DNA from: CAZKWG01 sp964615375 | Lineage (GTDB): Bacteria > Myxococcota_A > UBA796 > CAZKWG01 | Direction of reading: 5' to 3' | Length of the DNA stretch: 28,042 nucleotides | Assembly (NCBI GenBank): GCA_964615375.1 | Contig: CAZTOW010000082.1 | Location: 1 to 28,042, forward strand | Shown: one piece after another, positions 16,706-22,747 of the stretch | Layout of the letters: each line of letters starts with the position of its first letter | Position numbering within the stretch: position 1 is the stretch's first letter | Notes under the pieces: generated by a model | The model's database searches: none | What the model was told of the DNA's origin: nothing | The model's input: the letters and a program-made list of their open reading frames with translations, nothing else | Translations under genes and position numbers: made by a program

Positions 16706-17443
16706 ATGCCCGACGAGATCGAGTCCCTCTACGAGGCCCTGCCCCCGCACACCGGCTCCGGCTGGTACGGCCCGATCCACCCCTTCATCGGGAGCGCCTT
16801 CGCGTCGTCAGGCCCCGACGCGCTCCGGGTCATGGCGATCGGGGTGAACACCTACTGCGATCCCTGGAGCAGTCCACCCCCCAGGAACTACGCGGAGGAC
16901 TTCAGGCACCAGCGCTACCCGTTCCAGCAGCGCGTGCTCAAGGACGCCGAGGCCGTCGCCCTGGCCCTCGCCCGGAGCGCTGAGTGGTCGGGGCCCTTCC
17001 TGGGCATCGAGTCCATCTACCTCACCAACGCCGTCAAGCGCTGGCTGCCGAAGAGCGAGGGGCTGCGCGCGCACAGTGCCGAGGAGCGCTGATTCCAGGA
17101 AGGTGAGCCCGTCTTCGCGCGCGAGCTGGAGCTGCTCACCGCGCGCGGCCGGCTGCCGCACCTGGTCATCGTCCTCGGCGGGCGGCCCTGGCGGCACGTC
17201 TGGCCCGCCTTTGGCAAGGCGAAGCCGTCTTTCGTCCTCGCCTACCACTCCCAGCCTGGTCCGCTGTTCCACCACCTCAACGTCATCGAGATCGACGAGG
17301 CCGGCGCTCGGCGCCGCGTGCTGCTGCTCCGCCTTCGCCACCCCTCGGCCTCGCACTACCGGCCGCGCTGGACCCCGGAGGCGCTCACCGCCCATCCCGT
17401 CTTCCGCAAGGCGGCGGGCCTTGACGCCGCCGCCGTTGTGTAG
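16706..17443 (+). pseudogene. Uracil-DNA-glycosylase-like protein interrupted by an in-frame TGA
   Basis: From ATG 16706 (GGAG about 11 nt upstream) 128 codons run to a TGA at 17090-17092; the very same frame then continues for 115 codons of protein-like sequence to TAG 17441-17443. Read through, the product is about 244 aa. VMAIGVNTY near residue 34, YLTNAVKRW near 109, LVIVLGG after the TGA, and RHPSAS near 220 are placed like the conserved blocks of the uracil-DNA-glycosylase superfamily (nucleotide-pocket, and the HPS loop). The assignment is by pattern only. A Trp codon (TGG) at this position would fit EER-W-FQEGEP, so a TGG to TGA change or base error is the simplest account. GGTGAGC (17102-17108) and GCTCACC (17134-17140) can pair just downstream. 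It is divergent from the fusion nuclease, suggesting a shared DNA-repair theme. Confidence 0.5.
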
Positions 17444-17566
17444 GGTTTACAGAAGCAGCGAGGACCACCCGCCGCGAAGATCGTCTCCTCTTCAGCCTTC
17501 TCCGCGCGACAAGCGAGATCCACGAGTTTGTTGCGAGTTCCCACCCGCGACCGAGCCGAGCCGCGG

Positions 17567-17572
17567 TATATT
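17567..17572 (+). promoter_or_regulatory. -10 element of the HTH gene, implying a leaderless message
   Basis: TATATT ends 5 nt before the ATG at 17578 and stands out in GC-rich sequence; no ribosome site precedes the ATG. Transcription would start about at the A of ATG. No good -35 was found. Confidence 0.4.
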
Positions 17573-17577
17573 GGCTC

Positions 17578-18114
17578 ATGCTCACCAAGAACCGCACCAC
17601 CGATGTCACCTCCGTCTTCGGTCGAACCCTGGCGGCGCTGCGCGCTGCGGCGGGGCTGTCGCAGACCACCCTCGGCAACCTCATCCAGATGGACCGCACG
17701 ACCATCGCGCGCCTGGAGATCGGGCGTACAACCATCAGCGTGCCGGTCCAGACCGCGGTGGAGCAGGTCCTGCTCGCCCGCCAGGCGATCCGCCAGTACG
17801 GCGATCTCGCCCTGCTGAGCGCGCGCGTTTGCGAACGCCTGCTGGCCCAGGGGGTGACGGTGTGCCTGGACCGCCCGGCGGCCGACGCGGAGCTGGTCAT
17901 GACCCGCCACGTCGTGCTCGCGGCCGAGGCCGTGATCGCAGCCTGGGAGGCTGACCTTCGCGCGGGCGGTCTCGACTTCGGGCAGGTGCTGGCGCGACCC
18001 GAGGCCGCGATCACGCCGCCGCTGGCCCTCGTGCTCACCGGCCCGCGCCTGCACACCACGCGCGCCCGACCCGCCGAGATCGCCCAGCGGCTGGCCCGCA
18101 CAGACGCGGCGTAG
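17578..18114 (+). CDS. XRE-family HTH transcription regulator
   Basis: 178 aa. Residues about 14-60 form a classic Cro/C1-type helix-turn-helix: FGRTLAALRAAAGLSQTTLG, then NLIQMDRTTIARLEIGRTTI, with the conserved LRxxxGLSQ, and the RxTIxRLExG recognition helix. The remainder (about 65-178) is an Ala/Leu-rich helical region without a known domain, perhaps for dimerisation or sensing. The absence of a Shine-Dalgarno sequence and the TATATT just upstream suggest a leaderless transcript. It lies at the left side of the repeat-rich region and the mobile replication operon, so it may control that element; the link is positional only. Confidence 0.82.
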   Translation: MLTKNRTTDVTSVFGRTLAALRAAAGLSQTTLGNLIQMDRTTIARLEIGRTTISVPVQTAVEQVLLARQAIRQYGDLALLSARVCERLLAQGVTVCLDRPAADAELVMTRHVVLAAEAVIAAWEADLRAGGLDFGQVLARPEAAITPPLALVLTGPRLHTTRARPAEIAQRLARTDAA

Positions 18115-18512
18115 ATCGCCTGGAGAGTACGGCCGACGCGCGCCCCGTGTGGGCGGCGTCGGCGTGCCCAGCGAAAGGCGGACGGCACGCATCTTCTCTC
18201 ACCGGGCTCGTACTGTTCGGAGCATACCTCGTCGGCTCCGGCTCGTACAGGTCTCGGTGAGCCTCACACAAGTCCTGGCGTTCGTCCATGATCGCGCGCT
18301 CGCAGAGCGGATCCGAATTCCAATTATCCGAGATCTCGTGTCGCATCCGTCGCAAGCGTCACTCTTCCGCTTTCGATCCCCTCTGTTCGCGTTCGATCCT
18401 ATCTGTCGTATCGGTCGCTATCTGTCGCGGCCCTCGCGGTGCCCTCGTCTCGCTCCGTGCGAGATGCAGCATAACCCCTCGACAGCGCCCGCGCCGTGTT
18501 ACTCGTACTCCT

Positions 18513-18722
18513 GTGTGGTCGGCCGCCACAGCCTCGCCCGCGCCGCCCCCAACCCCTGCGACGGATANNNNNNNNNNNNNNNNNNNNNNNNNNNNNNNNN
18601 NNNNNNNNNNNNNNNNNNNNNNNNNNNNNNNNNNNNNNNNNNNNNNNNNNNNNNNNNNNNNNNNNNNGTGTGGTCGGCCGCCACAGCCTCGCCCGCGCCG
18701 CCCCCAACCCCTGCGACGGATA
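18513..18722 (+). repeat. 55-bp direct duplication flanking the N gap
   Basis: 18513-18567 and 18668-18722 are identical 55-mers ending in GCGACGGATA. The 100 Ns lie exactly between them. This is what a scaffolder leaves when two contig ends overlap but are not merged, or when a tandem repeat collapses. Confidence 0.85.
18568..18667. other. Assembly gap (100 N)
   Basis: One hundred unknown bases, the conventional size for a gap of unknown length. No biology can be read here. Confidence 0.95.
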
Positions 18723-18868
18723 GAACCCAAGCGTCGCAAGCGTCCCCCCTCCAGAGCCCGCCAGGGAACGGAGGGAGTGACGCTTGCGACGGATACGACG
18801 GATGGATCGGCACGTCCAACAATTCACTCGGTGCGCGGTTGCTCGCTTGACGGCCGATCCTCGGCGTT

Positions 18869-19216
18869 CTACGGCTCGTCGGCCGCCACGATCCGCCGGC
18901 GCAGCCACAGTTCGGCCGCCTGGGCCCGCGCCCGGCGCTCGACCTCGCTCGGCGGGACACGGCGCTCGCACGCCAGCTTCGCCGCAAGGCCCTCGAAGTC
19001 GCGGCGCAGGCTCGTGGGCCAGGTCGCGCGGTCGTCGGGGAGCAGCACGCCGCCGCGCGCCTCAGCCGCCACGATGAGTTCGGCGCGGGCCGCGCGCATG
19101 GCCTCGTAGATCGCGTCGTTCATCACCCCGAGCGGCGCGCGGTAGCGCAGCACCGCCCCGTCCCACCACAGCGTCACGCCCGCCTCGGCGAGCGCCCCCA
19201 GGATCGCCGGCCTCAT
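18869..19216 (-). CDS. Small protein with TubC_N-like docking fold, last gene of the replication operon
   Basis: 115 aa. Its ATG overlaps the primase stop (ATGA). The first 55 residues (ILGALAEAGVTLWWDGAVLR, then YRAPLGVMNDAIYEAMRAAR, then AELIV) match the pattern of TubC N-terminal docking domains: helix, LWWDG hairpin, RYRAP, then a helix ending in AELI. Such domains occur in NRPS/PKS docking but also, in my recollection, as small proteins or appendages in plasmid and phage replication loci. The remainder is a charged helix (RRDFEGLAAKLACERRVPPS). Likely a protein-protein adaptor for the primase-helicase; function inferred from coupling. Confidence 0.65.
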   Translation of the reverse strand: MRPAILGALAEAGVTLWWDGAVLRYRAPLGVMNDAIYEAMRAARAELIVAAEARGGVLLPDDRATWPTSLRRDFEGLAAKLACERRVPPSEVERRARAQAAELWLRRRIVAADEP

Positions 19217-21462
19217 GGCTCCACCTCGCCCTCTTCGAAGAGGCCCTCGTCGCCGTCGGGGGGCTCGGGCGTGTCGGGCGGGTTGTCCGCGAGCTGCCGG
19301 AGCCGCAGCCCCCGCCAGGCTCGCACGCCCCGGGCCCCGCGCGTCGGCCGGAAGCCCCGGTCCTGGAGCCGGTTGGCGAGCCCCTTCTGTGACAGCGGCT
19401 CCTCGCCGCTCTCCGCGGACCAGCGCAGGTAGACCTCGTAGAGGTCGCGGGCCAGGACGGTGTGGAAGGGGCCGACCTCGCAGTGGCCGTCGAGGAAGGC
19501 CGGCAGCGGGTCCATGCTCTCGCGGTAGTCGGCGTTCGCCTCCACCACCTCGGGCGGCAGCCCCAGACCCTCGGACTGCCAGCGTAGGCAGCCGCGCACC
19601 GCCCAGGCGAGGATGCCGGGCAGCTCGGCGGCGAGCTTGTGACCGAGCATGGTGTCACGCTCCTCGTCAGAGATCTTCGCGGCGAAGGGGATGAGCCGCA
19701 TGCGCCGCCAGATGCCCGCGTCCGACCCCGAGATCGTCGGGCGCGTGTTGGCCGCCAGCCAGACCTTGAAGGTGGGCAGGTACTCGAAGAACTCCTTGAA
19801 CAGGAAGCGCACCGTCACCGCGTCGCCGCCCGTGAGCTGCTTGACCAGGCTCTCGGCCAGCGGCTTGCCGCGCTCGGGCTCGGACGCGCTGACCACACGC
19901 GCGCTGGCCAGCCGCGCAAGGTCGTTGCGCACGCCATCGCCGCCGCGCTTGAGGAAGGTGGAGAACTCGGCGTTGGTGACGTAGTCGCCGAGCAGCCTCC
20001 GCAGCACGTCGAAGAAGGTGGACTTGCCGTTCGAGCCCGTGCCGATGGCCAGGAACAGCACCTGCTCGGTCGCCAGGCCCGTCAGCGAGTAGCCCACCGC
20101 GCGCTGCACGAACGAGATGAGCGGCTCGTTGTGGTCGAAGATGCGCTCCAGGAACGCCTCCCAGAGCGGGCAGGGCGCGTCGGGCTCGAAGGGGGTGGGC
20201 ACGAGGTGCGTGAGCAGATCGGCGCGGTCGTGCGGCCGGAGCTGCCCGAGGCGGAGGTCCACGGTGCCATTCCAGCAGTTCAGCAGCCAGGGCTGCCGGT
20301 CCAGCGCCTCGGGCGCCGCCGCGAGCAGGTTGCCGGCGATGCGCAGCATCGAGCTGAGCCGCGCCACGCTCTCCGACATCATCGCGTGCCGGCGCAGGGC
20401 CTCGCGCTCGCTCGGGTCCTCGATGGTCTCGGCCTGCGCCGCGAGCGTGCGCACCATAGACGCCGCCCGGGTGAAGACGCGGTTGTCGTGGTCCGGCCGC
20501 CAGCGCCGCCCGTCCCAGCACAGCCACTTCTCCCAGGGGTGGACGTAGCGCAGATCGTCCTTGGCGAACCAGGCCAGCCGCTCGCCGTTGCCGTAGTCGG
20601 TGCGGTTGGCGAGCACGAGCGGGTTCCCAGGCTCATAGGTGCAGACCGAGCGCGCGATGCCGATGATCTCCTCCTCCAGCAGGGGTGGATTGCACCGGGC
20701 CTCGTTCTCCGCGCGCAGGGCGGCGACGATGCCCGGCTCGCTCATGCCCCGGCGCCGCAGGCTTCCGGCGAGGCTGGTCAGGGCCGCGTTGCGCTCGCCC
20801 TCGCCGAGCGTGGCCGGCTGGAGCTTGAGCGCCGTCTGCTGGCTGTGCGTGGCCTGCTTCACCCGGTCGCGCTGCCAGGACAGCACCGCGTCCACGTCCA
20901 GCGTGAGCCCGTCGCTCGTTCGTACCCAGGCCAGCTCGGCGCGCTCCGGTGGGCACGAGGGCAGATACCAGATGCGGGCGATGTCGCGGGTCTTCGGGTC
21001 GGCCAGGCGCCCGAGCGCCGCGTAGCCGCCCTCCCAGACCGGCGCGTACTCGTCGGGCTGTATCGGACGTGTAACCGGCAGTAACACCCGGAAGCAGCAG
21101 TCATCCGGGCCGCCAACCAGGTGGCTGAAGCTGGTGTAGGCCAGGAACGCGCGGCCTTGGAGGAGGCGGCTCACCTTCTGCGTGTCCTCGGCCGAGAGGT
21201 GATCGAAGTCGTAGACCAGCAGCGTGGCCTCGATCACCTTGCGGTTGCCGCGCTTCGCGCCCTCGCCGTAGATCGCGGCGGAGAACGCGGGCGTGCCCTT
21301 CTTGTCCGCACGGATCAGGTGCCCGTCTCGGATGATGCGGATGAAGGGGCCTTGCCAAGGGCGGGGCGTGCGGTCCTTCTCGTTCTCGAAGCGGGAGATG
21401 GACACCATGAGCTTGTCGAGCTTGACGTGGGTGCGCCGGGGTGTCCTGGGGTCGTTGGACAT
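19213..21462 (-). CDS. P4-type primase-helicase (phage/plasmid/ICE replication protein)
   Basis: 749 aa from ATG 21462, which has GGAG 6 nt upstream; an in-frame ATG at 21474 (overlapping the previous stop as TGATG) is the alternative, and earlier starts run inside the upstream gene. N-terminal archaeo-eukaryotic-type primase features: VYDFDHL (about 79-85) with two acids, and CCFRVLLPV near 124. A PriCT-1-like helical region lies at about 215-280 (GEGERNAALTSLAGSLRRRG). The C-terminal D5/SF3 helicase has Walker A GTGSNGKST (about 473-481), and the AANTRPTISGSDAGIWRRMR segment that carries sensor and Arg-finger residues. All core motifs are intact. Such proteins unwind and prime a single origin, so this operon marks an integrated element able to replicate; the origin may be in the repeat region at 18.3-18.8 kb. 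Confidence 0.9.
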   Translation of the reverse strand: MSNDPRTPRRTHVKLDKLMVSISRFENEKDRTPRPWQGPFIRIIRDGHLIRADKKGTPAFSAAIYGEGAKRGNRKVIEATLLVYDFDHLSAEDTQKVSRLLQGRAFLAYTSFSHLVGGPDDCCFRVLLPVTRPIQPDEYAPVWEGGYAALGRLADPKTRDIARIWYLPSCPPERAELAWVRTSDGLTLDVDAVLSWQRDRVKQATHSQQTALKLQPATLGEGERNAALTSLAGSLRRRGMSEPGIVAALRAENEARCNPPLLEEEIIGIARSVCTYEPGNPLVLANRTDYGNGERLAWFAKDDLRYVHPWEKWLCWDGRRWRPDHDNRVFTRAASMVRTLAAQAETIEDPSEREALRRHAMMSESVARLSSMLRIAGNLLAAAPEALDRQPWLLNCWNGTVDLRLGQLRPHDRADLLTHLVPTPFEPDAPCPLWEAFLERIFDHNEPLISFVQRAVGYSLTGLATEQVLFLAIGTGSNGKSTFFDVLRRLLGDYVTNAEFSTFLKRGGDGVRNDLARLASARVVSASEPERGKPLAESLVKQLTGGDAVTVRFLFKEFFEYLPTFKVWLAANTRPTISGSDAGIWRRMRLIPFAAKISDEERDTMLGHKLAAELPGILAWAVRGCLRWQSEGLGLPPEVVEANADYRESMDPLPAFLDGHCEVGPFHTVLARDLYEVYLRWSAESGEEPLSQKGLANRLQDRGFRPTRGARGVRAWRGLRLRQLADNPPDTPEPPDGDEGLFEEGEVEP

Positions 21463-21473
21463 GGATGTCTCCA

Positions 21474-21713
21474 TCAGCGGCGTAGACCGCTCGGGATCGC
21501 GACGTGCGCGGGGTCGTGCTGAAAGGCGAGCAGGTCCTCGGGACAGAGGAACTGCAACGAGACGGTGGTGGTGGCCTCCTCGATGACGAGGCGCGGGCCG
21601 TCGTCGTCGGGCCACTCGGCGCGGAGTTGGGGCGCCGCGAGCAGGGCCTCGACGCGCACGCGGCCGGGCTCCAGATGCTGGGCGAGGGCCAGGGCCAGGG
21701 CGGGCGGGGTCAC
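21474..21713 (-). CDS. Small protein of the replication operon (79 aa)
   Basis: Starts at GTG 21713, which overlaps the stop of the preceding small gene (GTGA), and ends 11 nt before the primase ATG. The N-terminal half (PPALALALAQHLEPGRVRVE) is helical; then come LRAEWPDDDGPRLVIEEATT and VSLQFLCPEDLLAFQHDPAH. No family recognised. Longer open frames upstream are in the wrong frame for the neighbour. Its tight coupling on both sides supports it being real. Confidence 0.6.
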   Translation of the reverse strand: MTPPALALALAQHLEPGRVRVEALLAAPQLRAEWPDDDGPRLVIEEATTTVSLQFLCPEDLLAFQHDPAHVAIPSGLRR

Positions 21714-21907
21714 GCCTCCCTCCGATGGCGGCTGAGGACACGCCCCACCGCGTTGTGGGGCTGCTCGGGCTCCGCGGCGGGGGGCACGCCGAGCAGGTGC
21801 TGGGCCAGGCCCTCGCCGACCTGCTCGATCAGCGCGTCGTAGCGCGCCGCCGCGGCCGGATCGGGGACCGGCACGAGCTGGACCTGAAACTGTCGTCGTC
21901 GTCTCAT
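21710..21907 (-). CDS. Small basic protein, first gene of the replication operon (65 aa)
   Basis: ATG 21907 with AGGTG 4 nt upstream. It begins MRRRRQFQVQLVPVPDPAAA and continues as an amphipathic helix (RYDALIEQVGEGLAQHLLGV) with a charged end. No family recognised; the basic N-terminus would suit DNA binding. It is coupled to the next gene by GTGA and probably leads the minus-strand transcript. Confidence 0.6.
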   Translation of the reverse strand: MRRRRQFQVQLVPVPDPAAAARYDALIEQVGEGLAQHLLGVPPAAEPEQPHNAVGRVLSRHRREA

Positions 21908-22304
21908 GGGGCACCTGGGGTTGGGGTTCGAGTCGGCAGAGAGCAACGCCCGTGCCAGCCCCATTCCTGGCGTTTGCCTTGCGCTCCATCGCCACGGCAG
22001 CGCGTGAGCGCAGGGAGCGCTCTGGGAGCGCCGCGCCCGGCCGCCGCCTGCGGTCCCCTGGCCACAGTGACGGGATCGCCGCTCACCCGCGTCGCCGCCC
22101 GGTCCACAGCGACGACATCCGTGTGGGCTCAGACGCGACGCGATCCCGGCGCCTCCCCGGGCGCGTTCGCGAGAGCCCGCCTCCTCCCGTTCACCCTCAC
22201 CCCCTCGGTGTCGCGCAAGGATCGGGCCAAGAATGACGAGATTCACAGTAACACGGCGTTATATGTACACTATTGTCCGTCATGTATCGATTTTCGCGCA
22301 TAGC
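21908..22304. promoter_or_regulatory. Divergent region between replication operon and recombinase module
   Basis: About 400 nt without a gene. Most is GC-rich, but 22238-22300 is a marked AT-rich island with TTATATGTACACTATT. On the minus strand it offers a -10-like TATAAC near 22262, with a weak -35. It may hold operators for either side or the element's attachment site. Confidence 0.4.
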
Positions 22305-22339
22305 CCTTGACAGGGGGCCGCCATGGCATTGTTTTTGCA
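22305..22339 (+). promoter_or_regulatory. Left copy of a 35-bp recombinase leader (TTGACA promoter)
   Basis: Identical at 32 of 35 positions to the minus-strand sequence at 24902-24868. It contains TTGACA (22307-22312) and, after 17 nt, TGTTTT as a possible -10. It also encodes an ATG that opens a short peptide beginning MALFL, in frame with the small resolvase. Confidence 0.6.
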
Positions 22340-22379
22340 GACGTGGTTCACAACCAACCCGAGCCACGCTGGAGCGTTC

Positions 22380-22718
22380 ATGCTTCGTGTCTACACCTAT
22401 CTCCGCCGCGCACAGGTCGCGCAAGTTGACGAAGAAGACGCCTTCGCGGCCTGGTTCGAGGCCCACCCCTACGCCACCCGCACCGCCAACTACACGGACC
22501 TCGGCGTGTCCGGTCTGACCGCGCCCGGCCAGCGTCCTGGCTTCGCGGCGCTGCTCTCGGCGCTGGAGGCCGACAAGCCCGACTTCGTGCTCGTGCGGCG
22601 CCAGGAGGACCTCGGGCGGAGCCTGCCCATCGCCCTCCTGGCACGAAACCTGATCGATCTGCGCGGCGTGGACCTGCTCTGCGTCGAACGCGCGATCTCA
22701 CCGACGCCCGCTGCCTGA
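22380..22718 (+). CDS. Stand-alone resolvase N-terminal-like protein, catalytically degenerate
   Basis: 112 aa from ATG 22380 (GGAG 5 nt upstream; a start at 22323 would add 19 residues of leader). The length and pattern fit the catalytic domain of serine recombinases: VYTYLRRAQ at the N-terminus aligned to YLRVSTEEQ, GVSG..APGQRPGFAALLSA aligned to GESAYAPVEKRPGFIEM, and FVLVRRQEDLGRS aligned to VLVVHKFDRFSR. The catalytic Ser is replaced by Ala and the first Arg of the DRxxR motif is missing, so it cannot cut DNA by the usual route. It precedes the full-size integrase by 29 nt in the same direction and may act as a partner, a recombination directionality factor or an inhibitor; that is inference. 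Confidence 0.75.
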   Translation: MLRVYTYLRRAQVAQVDEEDAFAAWFEAHPYATRTANYTDLGVSGLTAPGQRPGFAALLSALEADKPDFVLVRRQEDLGRSLPIALLARNLIDLRGVDLLCVERAISPTPAA

Positions 22719-22747
22719 ACCTCTCCCCTCTTCCCAACGAGGATCCC

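Larger units (their letters stand above)
18345..18794. repeat. 20-bp perfect inverted repeat enclosing the gap region
   Basis: The 20 nt at 18345-18364 are the exact reverse complement of 18775-18794; each arm contains the GTCGCAAGCGTC motif. A third motif copy (18733-18744) forms a local 12-bp stem with 18779-18790 around a 34-nt loop. Confidence 0.7.
18115..18868. other. Repeat-rich non-coding region containing the scaffold gap
   Basis: About 750 nt with no supported gene. It holds three copies of GTCGCAAGCGTC (18349-18360 and 18733-18744 on plus, 18779-18790 on minus), a pair of CTATCTGTCG repeats 19 nt apart (18399-18408, 18418-18427), a 55-nt duplication around the gap, and short AT-richer patches near 18320-18345. 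It could be a replication origin, a recombination site or a structured RNA region. Frames drawn across the Ns are meaningless. Confidence 0.55.

Noticed and set aside
15772..16983. 403-aa open frame on the plus strand
   Set aside because: Antisense of the phosphoesterase part and then out of frame with the glycosylase-like gene.
17090..17140. Selenocysteine codon with SECIS element
   Set aside because: A 7-bp stem follows the TGA, but no GGUC-type loop is apparent and Trp fits the position; base change is simpler.
18149..19109. Open frames spanning the N gap
   Set aside because: They translate unknown bases and repeats; no ribosome site or domain.
19639..21084. 481-aa open frame on the plus strand
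   Set aside because: Antisense shadow of the primase-helicase, which has motifs throughout; caused by high GC.
22317..22326. GCCGCCATGG, a match to the eukaryotic Kozak sequence
   Set aside because: All surrounding genes are bacterial with Shine-Dalgarno sites; chance match within a GC-rich leader.
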